34,863 nt of DNA, taken from the NCBI GenBank assembly GCA_030426545.1, contig JAUHYL010000042.1, forward strand, positions 1-34,863, written 5' to 3'. The notes beneath the pieces are model-generated. The model made no database searches. It was not told the origin of the DNA and worked only from the letters and a program-made list of their open reading frames with translations. Both the position numbers and the translations under genes were made by a program. Below are positions 9,119-20,768 of the stretch, in pieces; the first letter of the stretch is position 1; every line of letters begins with the position of its first letter. The DNA comes from Gammaproteobacteria bacterium (GTDB taxonomy: Bacteria > Pseudomonadota > Gammaproteobacteria > Pseudomonadales > Halieaceae).

Positions 9119-9964
9119 GTGCAAGAACTTCACTCAGACGTCGACAAACTCGCGGGTTTCCTGCAACGCCACCGCCGTCTCGCCGTGGTGACCGGGGCCG
9201 GTATCAGTGTGGATTCGGGCATTCCGGCCTATCGCGACGGCCAGGGGAACTGGCAATCCGCAACGCCGATACAGGCCGCGGATTTTCGGCAGCGCAGTGC
9301 GGCCAGGCAGCGCTACTGGACCCGCTCCTACTACGGCTGGCCCACGATTCGCGACGCCAGACCCAACGCGGCCCACCACGCGCTGGCCCTGCTGGAGCAT
9401 GCTGGTTATATCGAACTTCTCATCACACAGAACGTGGATGGGCTGCACCAGAAAGCCGGCAGTCAACGCTGCCTCGACCTGCATGGCAGGGTAGACCGGG
9501 TTGTCTGCATGCACTGTGCAACGGTGTTTCCACGCGAAACGATCCAGCGCTCCCTGGCGCTACAACACAGTTGGCCCGAGCCCTCCGGGCGCGAGACACG
9601 GCCGGACGGGGACAGTGAACAGGCAACAGAACCGGAACACTATTGCCCGGAGCCGCTTTGCCCCGAGTGCGGCGGCACGCTTACACCCGACGTGGTTTTT
9701 TTCGGGGGCAGCATTCCGCGCGAGCGGGTTGCAAGCTGCGAGCACGCCATCGAACAGGCCGAGGCGTTACTGGTGATCGGCAGTTCACTGCAAGTTTTTT
9801 CGGGGTACCGCCTCTGCCGCCAGGCCGCCAGCGCAGGCAAACCCATCGCACTGGTCAACCCTGGCGAAGGCCGGGCAGACGACCTGGCACAACTCAGGCT
9901 TCGCTCCCAGGCGGGGCCTTTGCTAAAAGCCCTGATCGAAAGAACACAGGCCGCCTCCCAGTAA
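9119..9964 (+). CDS. Sirtuin NAD-dependent protein deacylase (SIR2 family)
   Basis: The 281-residue protein starts at GTG 9119 with only a weak TAGAG upstream; no ATG fits before the first motif. NAD-binding signatures are complete: TGAGISVDSGIPAYRD (about 25-40), TQNVDGLHQKAG (103-114), and the catalytic His122 in LHGRV. A zinc ribbon has Cys130 and Cys133 (CMHC) and Cys181 and Cys184 (CPEC), separated by a longer than usual, polar insert (about 140-175) that holds an additional Cys176. DVVFFGGS (191-198) and GSSLQV further on match the family. It removes acyl groups from lysines using NAD and should be cytoplasmic. The NAD/zinc core makes the assignment firm, but I do not assign a specific subclass or substrates. 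It stands alone on its strand. Confidence 0.93.
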   Translation: MQELHSDVDKLAGFLQRHRRLAVVTGAGISVDSGIPAYRDGQGNWQSATPIQAADFRQRSAARQRYWTRSYYGWPTIRDARPNAAHHALALLEHAGYIELLITQNVDGLHQKAGSQRCLDLHGRVDRVVCMHCATVFPRETIQRSLALQHSWPEPSGRETRPDGDSEQATEPEHYCPEPLCPECGGTLTPDVVFFGGSIPRERVASCEHAIEQAEALLVIGSSLQVFSGYRLCRQAASAGKPIALVNPGEGRADDLAQLRLRSQAGPLLKALIERTQAASQ

Positions 9965-10076
9965 TGCCCGGATAGCCGTGATCAAGCACTACTAACGCCT
10001 GTTCTGCCACCAGGCTCACAGTTGATCGGAAACGCTCGCCAAACCGTATCTCCTTCTACACTACTGGAGGCAAACC

Positions 10077-10601
10077 ATGGCACGCGGACTATTTCTGATC
10101 ACCTTGTTGGCACTTGGGGGTTGCAGCAACGTACAGGTTACTGACTATCAAGACGCCACCCCCACCCTGGATGTTGAAACGTTTTTTGATGGCAAGCTCA
10201 CCGCGCACGGTGTTCTGCTCGACCGCAGCGGGCGCGTTACGCGCAGTTTCAACGCGGACATCAACGCCTACTGGCAGGACGGCACCGGCACGCTGGAGGA
10301 GGACTTTGTCTTCGACGACGGCGAGCTTCAGCGGCGTGTCTGGATTCTGCAGCGAGCCGGCACCGACCGCTACCTTGCCACCGCTAACGATGTCGTCGGC
10401 AACGGCGCGCTACATCAATCCGGCAACGCCGTCTTTCTTGATTACGTGCTGCGTATTCCGTGGCAGGACTCCACCCTTGACCTGAAAGTGGATGACCGTA
10501 TGTACCTCGTTTCTCCCAATGTCCTGATTAACCAGTCGCAGTTGTCAAAGTTCGGCGTCAGTGTCGGCGAGATCCTTCTCACCATCGTTCGCCACGAATA
10601 A
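10077..10601 (+). CDS. DUF3833 family lipoprotein
   Basis: The 174-residue protein begins at an ATG with a strong GGAGG 7 bases upstream. The signal peptide ends in a lipobox LALGGC with the lipidated Cys16. The remainder matches the DUF3833 family: LDVETFFDGKLTAHGVLLDRS, then WQDGTGTLEEDF, YLATANDVVGNG, and a C-terminal LSKFGVSVGEILLTI. The predicted fold is an all-beta, lipocalin-like barrel. Members occur in many gammaproteobacteria and are thought to be envelope lipoproteins, but no biochemical role is established. A TACACT at 10057-10062 lies just ahead of the ribosome site. The gene ends 33 bases before a convergent gene. Confidence 0.88.
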   Translation: MARGLFLITLLALGGCSNVQVTDYQDATPTLDVETFFDGKLTAHGVLLDRSGRVTRSFNADINAYWQDGTGTLEEDFVFDDGELQRRVWILQRAGTDRYLATANDVVGNGALHQSGNAVFLDYVLRIPWQDSTLDLKVDDRMYLVSPNVLINQSQLSKFGVSVGEILLTIVRHE

Positions 10602-10634
10602 TTTCCCATCGCTTCCGCCCCCCTCCGACGCCCG

Positions 10635-10859
10635 TCACTCGTTGCACTGGGCGGAGGTCTCCCGGTGGCTGTTGATATCCAGCACGTACCAAAGGTAACA
10701 GCGTGAAAAAACGCCGTTCATAATCAGCGCCACAGCAACAATCGTCACAAACACATCGATGCCATTGCTATAGGGGCTACTCAAAACCCAGGCCAACAGC
10801 GCTACACCCGCCATCAGCCTGACAATGCGTTCCAGGTTACTTAGATTGCGTTCAATCAT
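10635..10859 (-). CDS. DUF2892 small inner-membrane protein
   Basis: The ATG at 10859 is chosen because GGGAG precedes it and the DUF2892 family begins with this sequence; the frame extends to 10931 but adds a charged leader not seen in the family. The 74-residue product has two transmembrane helices (about 13-30 and 35-50), the opening RNLSNLERIVRLMAG, and the conserved Cys after the second helix in FSRCYLWYVLDIN. These proteins are common partners of rhodanese or redox proteins, but no function is proven. It follows the Ddn-like oxidoreductase by 75 bases on the same strand, so the two may be co-transcribed. Confidence 0.85.
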   Translation of the reverse strand: MIERNLSNLERIVRLMAGVALLAWVLSSPYSNGIDVFVTIVAVALIMNGVFSRCYLWYVLDINSHRETSAQCNE

Positions 10860-10934
10860 TTTCGTCTTACTCCCAGGTTGCCGTTTCAAAATTGAAGCCT
10901 GTATACGGCTCGGATGCTCATTTGGATCCACCGC

Positions 10935-11363
10935 TCAATCGTCCAACAACACAGCGAAGGTTGTCCCCTGCCTGCTTCGACGCCGGAGCAAGCTGACCAG
11001 TGCGCTCAACAGTGGAAATTCCTCGATATCGGTTGGGGTGACCAATTCACCGTCCGTAATCACCAACGCTTGTGCCGCACGCGGATTCCCGGAGATGAAG
11101 TAGTTAACACGGGGCTCATTGATCAGGTTTTTTACCCAGAAGGACCTGTCACCGCGCACCGTAGAGACTACCCTGTAAGGGCCGGCGGCCACGCTCAGCA
11201 GGGGTGTGCGCCGTTGCGCGCCCGATTTGAAACCGGTGGATTCGAGCACGATCAGTGCCGCGGGGGAGAGACCCGGCGATCCAACGCCGCGTCGCACTGC
11301 GGGCTCCACGACCTTGTTCAGGTTGCGGAAGAAGCGTTGTTCCAGTGTTGTCAGCGCATTCAC
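10935..11363 (-). CDS. Nitroreductase / deazaflavin (F420 or FMN)-dependent oxidoreductase, Ddn-like split barrel
   Basis: I prefer GTG 11363 as the start because GAGG sits 8 bases upstream; a GTG at 11414 would add 17 residues without a ribosome site. The 142-residue protein carries the family pattern LESTGFKSGAQRRTPL, followed by WVKNLINEPRVNYFISG. This is the cofactor-binding split-barrel signature of the Ddn/F420H2-dependent quinone-reductase family. In actinobacteria such proteins use F420, but gammaproteobacteria usually lack F420 and homologues there may bind FMN or another cofactor. No F420 synthesis gene is present in the window. The gene is divergent from the photolyase gene and followed by the DUF2892 gene. 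The family is fairly sure; cofactor and substrate are unknown. Confidence 0.8.
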   Translation of the reverse strand: MNALTTLEQRFFRNLNKVVEPAVRRGVGSPGLSPAALIVLESTGFKSGAQRRTPLLSVAAGPYRVVSTVRGDRSFWVKNLINEPRVNYFISGNPRAAQALVITDGELVTPTDIEEFPLLSALVSLLRRRSRQGTTFAVLLDD

Positions 11364-11488
11364 GTTTGTAGCCTCATTAATAGCAAACATCCAATGCATA
11401 CGTTTTTGGGCCACGCCCGGATCAAGTGAACCCGACCTCGAGCCCTGCCGGGCCTGATCCGCAAACCCACTGACCTCGTAAACTCAGT

Positions 11489-13015
11489 ATGACAAAACCC
11501 AGACTGATCCTGATTCTCGGCGACCAGCTCACAGCCGACAGGGGCGCGCTTGTCGACGCCGTGCCCGGCCGCGACCCCATCGTTATGGCCGAGGTGCACA
11601 GCGAAGCCACCTACGTTGCCCACAACAAGCACAAGATCGCGTTGATCTTCTCCGCGATGCGCCACTTTCGTGATGCACTGCGTGACCGTGGCTTCGGCGT
11701 CATTTATTTCGAGTACAGCGACGGACTGCCGTCGCTGGAAGCCGCGGTGCAGGAAGCACTCAAGCAATGCGATGTTGCCGCGGTGCGCTGTGTTGAGCCG
11801 GGAGAGCACCGCCTGCTGTCCAGCCTGCGCCAGTGGCAATTCGACGTGCCGCTTGAACTCATTGCGGACGATCGTTTCATGAGCACCCGCGAGGCGTTCA
11901 ACACCTGGGCAAGCGGCCGAAAACAACTGCGCATGGAGTATTTTTATCGCGTAATGCGCAAACAGCACCGACTGCTCATGGAAGCTGATGACACACCGGC
12001 GGGTGGCCAGTGGAATTTCGATGCAGAGAACCGGCGCGGCTGGAGAGCACAGGAGTCGATACCTGAGAGACCGCTACCAGACACCGACGCCATTACCCGC
12101 GAAGTACTGGCGTTGGTCGAGAGGGAATTCCCCGACAACCCGGGCGATCTGCAGCGATTCTATCTCGCAGTCACGGGGGAAGACGCCGCGGCGATGTTTG
12201 AGTGGTTCGTCGAGCATGCGCTGCCACACTTCGGCACCTACCAGGATGCGCTGGCCGAGGAATCCCCGTGGCTGTTTCACAGCCTTGTCTCCATGTACCT
12301 GAATATTGGCCTGCTGGATGCCGAGACGTGCTGCCGGCAGGTGGAGCAGGCGTGGCGCGACGGCCGGTGTGAGCTTGCCGCTGCGGAGGGCTTCATCCGA
12401 CAAATTCTCGGCTGGCGTGAATTCGTGCGGGGTGTTTACTGGCTCACTGCGCCGGAGTACGCGCAACAGAACACGCTTGCCGCGACGCGACCACTACCGC
12501 CGTGGTTCTGGGATGGCGACACCGACATGCGCTGTCTGCAGGCGGCGCTGGTGCAAACGCTGGATCTGGGGTATGCGCACCATATTCAACGGCTCATGGT
12601 CATTGGCAACTTCGCCCTGCTGGCAGGGCTGGATGTCAGCGCTGTCTGTGAGTGGTATCTGGCGGTGTACGTGGATGCCTTCGAGTGGGTTGAATTGCCC
12701 AATACGCTGGGTATGGCGCTGCACGCGGACGGCGGCCTGATGGCAAGCAAGCCCTACGCAGCCAGCGGCAAGTACATCCAGCGCCAGGGGAATCACTGTA
12801 AACAATGCCGCTATAATCCCCGTGAAACCACGGGGGCGCGGGCGTGCCCCTACAACAGCCTGTACTGGGCGTTTCTCGACAGGCATGAGGAACGCTTTGC
12901 GCGCAACCCGCGTATGCAGCTCGCACTGCGCAACTGGCAGCGCAAGCCTGATGACGAACGGGACGCGATCAGGCGATATGCCGGGCAATTGCTCGCGACC
13001 ATGGCACCGGAATGA
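11489..13015 (+). CDS. Iron-sulfur bacterial cryptochrome/photolyase (FeS-BCP, PhrB-type (6-4) photolyase)
   Basis: The 508-residue protein opens with LILILGDQLTADRGAL, the N-terminal antenna domain typical of photolyase-related proteins. Four cysteines at 349, 437, 440 and 453 match the [4Fe-4S] ligands of Agrobacterium PhrB (350, 438, 441, 454) with a shift of one. AHHIQRLMVIGN (363-374) carries the conserved His pair of the (6-4) photolyase active site, and WVELPNTLGMALHADGG belongs to the FAD-binding core. By family knowledge it repairs UV (6-4) photoproducts in light, using FAD and a lumazine-type antenna. The start ATG lacks a clear Shine-Dalgarno sequence. A blue-light DNA repair enzyme fits a surface-water organism. 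Confidence 0.93.
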   Translation: MTKPRLILILGDQLTADRGALVDAVPGRDPIVMAEVHSEATYVAHNKHKIALIFSAMRHFRDALRDRGFGVIYFEYSDGLPSLEAAVQEALKQCDVAAVRCVEPGEHRLLSSLRQWQFDVPLELIADDRFMSTREAFNTWASGRKQLRMEYFYRVMRKQHRLLMEADDTPAGGQWNFDAENRRGWRAQESIPERPLPDTDAITREVLALVEREFPDNPGDLQRFYLAVTGEDAAAMFEWFVEHALPHFGTYQDALAEESPWLFHSLVSMYLNIGLLDAETCCRQVEQAWRDGRCELAAAEGFIRQILGWREFVRGVYWLTAPEYAQQNTLAATRPLPPWFWDGDTDMRCLQAALVQTLDLGYAHHIQRLMVIGNFALLAGLDVSAVCEWYLAVYVDAFEWVELPNTLGMALHADGGLMASKPYAASGKYIQRQGNHCKQCRYNPRETTGARACPYNSLYWAFLDRHEERFARNPRMQLALRNWQRKPDDERDAIRRYAGQLLATMAPE

Positions 13016-13147
13016 TGACTCCGGCAATGTCGACATGCTCGCTGGTGGCCCGCTGCCGCTTTACACTGCTGCGCAACGCCGTCGACACAACACCCACGGC
13101 GACGCCGCTCGCGCCCCTCCCCCGAACCTGAATGGAGACCCTGCCCC

Positions 13148-13714
13148 ATGCAACTATCAACCCGACTTTTTTTGCTATGTGCCGCCTGCATGCTGACCGC
13201 CTGCAGTGCCAGTACGACCGAACGCCTCAACCTGCCGCCTCTGAAAACGGTAGAACAGGTAGATCTGCAGCGCTACATGGGCACGTGGTACGAGATCGCC
13301 AGCTATCCGCAGAGTTTTCAGCGCGGCTGTGCGGGGACCAGTGCGACCTACTCGTTGCGTAACGACGGTAAGGTGAAAGTCGTTAACCGTTGCTTTGATC
13401 AAAGCCTGGACGGCGAGGAAAGGGTGGCAACCGGACGCGCCCGTGTCGTCGACGACAGCAATGCGAAACTCGAGGTCAGCTTCTTTGGGCCCTTCTGGGG
13501 CGACTACTGGATCATCGAACTGGGAGCAGAGTACGACCATGCCGTTGTCGCAGCACCGGGCCGGGACTACCTGTGGATACTGAGTCGATCGCCACAGATG
13601 GAGCAGGATCTACTGGATTCGCTAATGAGCGATCTGAGCGAGGTCCATCAGTTTGATCTCGACCGACTGCAGTTTACTCAGCAACCTTCGGCGGCACCGG
13701 TGGAGCAGGATTAA
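13148..13714 (+). CDS. blc: Bacterial lipocalin (Blc-like outer-membrane lipoprotein)
   Basis: The 188-residue protein has a signal peptide with lipobox LTAC (Cys19) and the lipocalin signature MGTWYEIASYP (44-54). Also visible are CAGTSATYSL, and FFGPFWGDYWIIELG followed by YDHAVVAAPGRDYLWILSR. These are the standard landmarks of Blc proteins. Blc binds fatty acids or lysophospholipids at the outer membrane under stress. GGAGA precedes the ATG at good spacing. Its last 41 bases overlap the 3' end of the convergent MFS gene, so the C-terminal tail (after about residue 175) is encoded on both strands. Confidence 0.92.
   Translation: MQLSTRLFLLCAACMLTACSASTTERLNLPPLKTVEQVDLQRYMGTWYEIASYPQSFQRGCAGTSATYSLRNDGKVKVVNRCFDQSLDGEERVATGRARVVDDSNAKLEVSFFGPFWGDYWIIELGAEYDHAVVAAPGRDYLWILSRSPQMEQDLLDSLMSDLSEVHQFDLDRLQFTQQPSAAPVEQD
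13674..13714. other. Convergent 3' overlap of lipocalin and MFS genes
   Basis: The two coding regions share 41 bases in opposite directions. Both tails lie outside their conserved domains, so either protein could tolerate this. No terminator fits between the genes, so transcripts probably overlap. Confidence 0.85.
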
Positions 13715-14978
13715 TCGACCCCGCGTCGCCTGTCGGTTCGTCGGTGGCCTCGTGTGCAGGCTGGTGTGTACGTGGATCCAACTCAAACCCCACGGGCGCG
13801 GCTTCCGTGGCCGCAACCTCGAAGGGCGTTTGCTGGGCCAGCGTGACGATGCGAGGCGCCCGCATTTGCACCACAAAATAGACTGAAAAAACCACACAGG
13901 TGAAGGCAAACCCCCAAAACAGGGCCGTGGCGTTGAAGTAGGACATGAGCGGGCCCAGCAGTACCGGCGCGGAGACTGCTCCCAGCGCATTCAGCAACAG
14001 CACGGTGGAACCAATGGCGACAAACTCATGCCCTTCACAGACATCCGCCGCGGTAGCCAGAGACATCGCATAGAGCGGCATCGCGAAGGCACCGAACAGG
14101 CCAACTGCCGGCAGAAACCAGGGGCGCAGCGCACCGGTGGCCACGGCCACTGACGCAAGCAACGTGCCCAACGTCAACGCCAGCAGAATGCGTCGGCGGT
14201 CTACCCGGTCAGACAGCCAGCCAATGGGGTACTGCACCAGTGCTCCCCCGGCGATGGCCAGACTCATGAAGACGGTAACGCCCATCTGGCTATCCATGTA
14301 GCGCTGGGCGAACACCGCGCCCAGCGACCAGAAGCTGCCGACCACCAGCCCGGACAACAACGCACCGGCAAAGGCCGAACGCGACCGCTGGTACAACAGC
14401 GTAAAACTGGTTTTCGTGGATTCAACGGCTTGAGGTTCTGCACGGCGCGTCAGGCCCACCGGCAGGATTGCGAGCGCCAGACAAAGCGCTGCAACAATAA
14501 AGGGCACAGAACTGGTGACAGGCCCGACGTTGATTAAAAACTGTCCGGCCGTCATGGCGGTCAACACGACAAAGGTATAGATCGAGAGAATCTTGCCGCG
14601 ATTGCTTGCATCCGCGTGGCTGTTGAGCCAGCTCTCAATGACCGCGTACAGGCTGCAGATGCCCAGGCCGGTAAAAAACCTCAACAACAGCCAGGCCGGC
14701 CAGTAGGTGGTTAACTCCAGCGCCAGTATTGAACAGAGCATAACCGCGGTGAACACGGCAAATGTTCTGATATGCCCGATTCTGCCCATGAGCCGCGGAA
14801 CCAGCAGGCAGCCGACTACAAAGCCCACGAAATACAGGGATGCGCTGAGACCGATGGCAGTCGCCGAGACGCCCAGGGCCTCGGCGCGCATCGGCAGCAA
14901 GGTCAGCTGCATGCCATGACCGGTGAGCAACAGCGCGGTGGCCGTTAATAAAGAGGTGACGCCGAGGAGCGATTTCAC
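13674..14978 (-). CDS. Major facilitator superfamily transporter (YcaD-like)
   Basis: The 434-residue protein has twelve hydrophobic segments and the MFS motif-A-like loop [14 protein letters not shown] between helices 2 and 3. A second copy of this loop lies in the C-half ([15 protein letters not shown]). [23 protein letters not shown] resembles the YcaD/UMF1-type branch whose substrates are unknown. The C-terminal 60 or so residues are a soluble, Pro- and Thr-rich tail, the end of which overlaps the lipocalin gene. The start is a GTG at 14978 without a good ribosome site. It is divergent from cbpA. Export or import direction cannot be told. Confidence 0.87.
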   Translation of the reverse strand: MKSLLGVTSLLTATALLLTGHGMQLTLLPMRAEALGVSATAIGLSASLYFVGFVVGCLLVPRLMGRIGHIRTFAVFTAVMLCSILALELTTYWPAWLLLRFFTGLGICSLYAVIESWLNSHADASNRGKILSIYTFVVLTAMTAGQFLINVGPVTSSVPFIVAALCLALAILPVGLTRRAEPQAVESTKTSFTLLYQRSRSAFAGALLSGLVVGSFWSLGAVFAQRYMDSQMGVTVFMSLAIAGGALVQYPIGWLSDRVDRRRILLALTLGTLLASVAVATGALRPWFLPAVGLFGAFAMPLYAMSLATAADVCEGHEFVAIGSTVLLLNALGAVSAPVLLGPLMSYFNATALFWGFAFTCVVFSVYFVVQMRAPRIVTLAQQTPFEVAATEAAPVGFELDPRTHQPAHEATDEPTGDAGSINPAPPVPPKVAE

Positions 14979-14999
14979 AGCGCGTTCAATATCCCTGGA

Positions 15000-15027
15000 T
15001 TCGAAGCTTCAGGTTCGAGGCTTCAGG
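15000..15027. repeat. Tandem 14-base direct repeat upstream of cbpA
   Basis: TTCGAAGCTTCAGG (15000-15013) is followed at once by TTCGAGGCTTCAGG (15014-15027), one mismatch apart. The pair lies in the divergent region between the MFS gene and cbpA. It could be two adjacent operator half-sites; the first copy also holds the palindrome GAAGCTTC. No regulator can be named. Confidence 0.6.
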
Positions 15028-15123
15028 TTTGTGCGATGCAGGATTGCAGTACTACCACCGCGGCAAATTCTACACTACCATGGCCCGTTGCAGCAGGGAC
15101 AAATAGAGGTTGCGCGCAGCATA

Positions 15124-16056
15124 GTGGAATTCAAGGACTACTACAGCATCCTCGGCGTTGAAGCGGACGCCGACAAAAAAGACATCAAGACCGCTTACCG
15201 GCGACTCGCCCGCCGCTATCACCCGGATCTGAATGCGGAAGCAGACGCCGAGGATCGCTTCAAGGAGGTCGCCGAGGCCTGGGAAGTGCTGGGCGATGAC
15301 GAGCGTCGCGCGGAATACGACGAGCTGCGACAATTCGGTGGCAGGCGTCCCGAGGACTTTGAACCACCGCCGGGCTGGCAGTCGGCCGCCGGTGGCAGCC
15401 AACATCATTTCAGCGGGGACTTTTCCGACTTCTTCAACAGCGTCTTCGGCGCCGGGTTCGAACACGCGGCGCAGCCGCAGCCCCGGCGCGGCCACGACGT
15501 GGAGATCGAGATGCCCGTGTTTCTGGAGGAGACACTGGCGGAGAGTAAAAAGCCGGTCGCATACACGCTGCCCGTCCAGGATGGCGCCACTGTTTCGCAG
15601 CGCAAAAAAACACTGAATGTGACGATCCCGGCCGGTGTGTCCGACGGCGAGCGCCTGCGACTCAAAGGTCAGGGCGTCAGCGGCCCCGGAGGCGGTCCCG
15701 CCGGAGACCTGTATCTGCACATCCGGCTGGTGCCTCACCCCCTGTTTGATGTCGAGGGGCGCAACCTGTCGATTACCGTTCCGGTGGCGCCCTGGGAAGC
15801 GGCGCTCGGTGCAAAAGTCGAGGTGCCTACCCTGGACGGAAGAATCAACCTCACCATCGCGCCCAACAGTCAATCCGGACAGCGCCTGCGGGTGCGCGGC
15901 AAAGGCCTGGTGGGGCCCGGCGGCAGAGGTGACCTGTACGCGGTGCTCAAAGTCGTAATGCCGCCCGCGGCCAACGAAAAGGCCTCTGCCCTGTGGCGCG
16001 ATCTGGCGCAGCAAGCCGCCTTCGACCCACGCGAAAACTGGGGGGGCCCGACATGA
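15124..16056 (+). CDS. cbpA: Curved DNA-binding protein CbpA, DnaJ-type co-chaperone
   Basis: I start at GTG 15124 because the resulting [18 protein letters not shown] matches the start of E. coli CbpA; the frame is open further upstream but that part is intergenic. The 310-residue length fits CbpA (about 306). The J domain has the HPD triad at residues 33-35 that stimulates DnaK. A Gly/Phe-rich linker follows, with no zinc finger, and then the two beta-domains that bind client protein ([19 protein letters not shown] and similar). CbpA also binds curved DNA in the nucleoid. GAGG lies 14 bases upstream, which is long spacing. It overlaps cbpM by the ATGA junction. Confidence 0.95.
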   Translation: MEFKDYYSILGVEADADKKDIKTAYRRLARRYHPDLNAEADAEDRFKEVAEAWEVLGDDERRAEYDELRQFGGRRPEDFEPPPGWQSAAGGSQHHFSGDFSDFFNSVFGAGFEHAAQPQPRRGHDVEIEMPVFLEETLAESKKPVAYTLPVQDGATVSQRKKTLNVTIPAGVSDGERLRLKGQGVSGPGGGPAGDLYLHIRLVPHPLFDVEGRNLSITVPVAPWEAALGAKVEVPTLDGRINLTIAPNSQSGQRLRVRGKGLVGPGGRGDLYAVLKVVMPPAANEKASALWRDLAQQAAFDPRENWGGPT

Positions 16057-16358
16057 GCAACACGATGTTGCGCGTGAGCGTCACGGAGTTTTGTGAGCGC
16101 GAGGAAGTCACGCACACGCTGGTGATCAAACTGGTGGAGCTGGATATCGCCAAACCCGTGGAAGGCGAACGTGCCGAAGAGTGGGTATTCGATACCACCG
16201 GTGCGCACTGGCTGGAAAAGGCGCTGCGGCTGCAACGCGAACTGGACGTGGAGTGGGAGTCGGTCAGCATGCTGATCGAGCTGATGCGCCAGCGCGAGGA
16301 CCTGCGACGCGAAAACGCCGCGCTACGCCAGCGCCTGGCACGATTCCTCGACGACTGA
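16053..16358 (+). CDS. cbpM: CbpM, modulator of CbpA
   Basis: The 101-residue protein starts at an ATG that overlaps the cbpA stop (ATGA), so the two are translationally coupled. It has the MerR-like helix-turn-helix start [23 protein letters not shown] and a C-terminal coiled coil ([20 protein letters not shown]). That is the known structure of CbpM. CbpM binds the J domain of CbpA and blocks both its co-chaperone and DNA-binding activity. Identity follows from sequence and position together. Confidence 0.93.
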   Translation: MSNTMLRVSVTEFCEREEVTHTLVIKLVELDIAKPVEGERAEEWVFDTTGAHWLEKALRLQRELDVEWESVSMLIELMRQREDLRRENAALRQRLARFLDD

Positions 16359-16373
16359 CAGGCGATGTGAAAC

Positions 16374-16395
16374 GAGCCCGGGTGCAACCGGGCTC
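16374..16395 (+). terminator. Hairpin between cbpM and fumC, probably bidirectional terminator
   Basis: GAGCCCGG and CCGGGCTC form a perfect 8-base stem with a GTGCAA loop, 16 bases after the cbpM stop and in the convergent gap with fumC. On the plus strand no T-run follows. On the minus strand a short GTTTC follows, so it may work better for fumC. Confidence 0.55.
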
Positions 16396-16495
16396 CGTGG
16401 CAAGACGTTCAACAGATACCTGGCAACTTCTGCACCACAGTGCCATCACGTCGTATCGCGCACGTGACATTGTCTTTTCGCCGCGATTCATCCGC

Positions 16496-17875
16496 TTAAC
16501 GAGCCGAGTCCTGCCCGGTGAGGCGCAGCGGGTCCAACAACTGTTCGAGTTCGGCCCGTGCCATGCCGGTTACTTCCTCCGCCACGTCGATCACTGTCCG
16601 CTGCTCGCTGTAACAGCGCTTGGCGATGACCGCGGCCGCCTCGTAACCGATGCGCGTATTCAGCGCCGTCACCAGGATGGGATTGGCCGCCAGTGAACGC
16701 TCGATGCGCGACTGCTCAACACTGAACCCAGCCACCGTGCGCGCGCAGGCATCGCAGGCCCAGGTCAGCCCCGTACAACTGCTGTCCAGCTTGTCGGCAA
16801 TGAGGGGCAACATGACATTGAGCTGAAAATTTCCGGACGAGGCGGCCAGCGCCACGCTGGTGTCATTGCCCGCAACATCGGTACACACCATCAGCACCGC
16901 CTCCGGCAGCACGGGGTTCACCTTGCCCGGCATGATCGAGGAGCCGGGTTGCAGCGCCTGTAACGTGATCTCCCCCAGGCCGGAGAGCGGCCCTGAGGCC
17001 ATCCAGCGCAGATCGTTGCAGATCTTGGTGAGCACAACCGCGAGTCCGCGCAGTGCGGCGGAAATCTCCAGGGCAACATCCTGTCCCGCCATGCGCGAAA
17101 AGGGGTTGGCGCAGACCTGCAGCGAGAGCCCTGTCAGCTCGCCCAGGCGCTGCACGAACTGCGCCGTAAATCCGGGCGGAACATTGACGCCGGTACCCAC
17201 CGCCGAGCCGCCTATCGGAAGCTGGCGCAGGCGCGGCAGCGCCTGCTCGATACGTTGTAAGGCCTCGTCCAGCTGAAAAGACCAGGCGCCCAGCTCCTGC
17301 CCCAGCGTCAGGGGCATGGCGTCCATCAGGTGCGTGCGCCCGGTTTTTACCACGCCGGACAGGGCCTCTGCCCGGTCGCGCAGGATTTGCAGCAGCCGAT
17401 GCAATGCCGGCAGCAATGCTGTCTCGAGCGCGCCCAGCGTGCTGACCTGCAGACAGCTGGGAATGACATCGTTGCTGCTCTGGCTGCAATTGACCTGGTC
17501 ATTGGCGTGCACATCGCTTCCCAGCGCTGCACCGGCCAGGCTTGCCAACACCTCGTTCATGTTCATATTGGTACTGGTGCCGGAGCCGGTTTGGAACAGC
17601 GACAGCGGGAACTGCTCGGCATGTGCGCCCTCGGCTACCGCCTGCGCAGCATGTTCGATGGCGGCTGCCACCTCCGCATCCAGGGCGCCAACCGCACAGT
17701 TGGCGTGGGCCGCAGCGGCTTTGAGCCGAGCCAGTGTACGCAGAAATTCTGCGGGCATAGGTCGCCGTTCCAGCGCAAAGTTGTCCCGCGCACGCTGGGT
17801 CTGGGCGCCATACAGGGCGTCGACCGGCACCTTAACCTCGCCCATGCTGTCCTGTTCCGTGCGATACTCATCCAT
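16496..17875 (-). CDS. fumC: Class II fumarate hydratase
   Basis: The 459-residue protein begins at an ATG with AGGAG 6 bases upstream. Family signatures are GSGTSTNMNMNEVLA near residue 95, GRTHLMDAMPLTLGQE with the catalytic-site His, and GSSIMPGKVNPVLPEA, the fumarase/aspartase loop. Class II fumarases are iron-free homotetramers that hydrate fumarate to malate in the TCA cycle. Aspartase and argininosuccinate lyase share the fold, but the residues around GRTHLMDA fit fumarase. It is divergent from acnA, and the 147-base gap between them may carry promoters for both. Confidence 0.92.
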   Translation of the reverse strand: MDEYRTEQDSMGEVKVPVDALYGAQTQRARDNFALERRPMPAEFLRTLARLKAAAAHANCAVGALDAEVAAAIEHAAQAVAEGAHAEQFPLSLFQTGSGTSTNMNMNEVLASLAGAALGSDVHANDQVNCSQSSNDVIPSCLQVSTLGALETALLPALHRLLQILRDRAEALSGVVKTGRTHLMDAMPLTLGQELGAWSFQLDEALQRIEQALPRLRQLPIGGSAVGTGVNVPPGFTAQFVQRLGELTGLSLQVCANPFSRMAGQDVALEISAALRGLAVVLTKICNDLRWMASGPLSGLGEITLQALQPGSSIMPGKVNPVLPEAVLMVCTDVAGNDTSVALAASSGNFQLNVMLPLIADKLDSSCTGLTWACDACARTVAGFSVEQSRIERSLAANPILVTALNTRIGYEAAAVIAKRCYSEQRTVIDVAEEVTGMARAELEQLLDPLRLTGQDSAR

Positions 17876-18022
17876 CTGAGGCTCCTGCTATATTGTTGGA
17901 ACGCTGCGTCACCCAAAGATTGAGACATCACTGAGCGCATCACTAACCGATCACGCAACCTCTGCACAGCATAGCCGTTCGCCAGAGCACTGTAGAACAA
18001 CCGCAACCGGAGAATTTTCGCC

Positions 18023-20749
<2,727 letters not shown>

Positions 20750-20768
20750 CGCGAAGATCGCCTCAATT

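Noticed and set aside
14923-15123. Upstream extension of the cbpA frame
   Set aside because: The added 67 residues overlap the start of the divergent MFS gene and are not part of CbpA; MEFKDYY is the family start.
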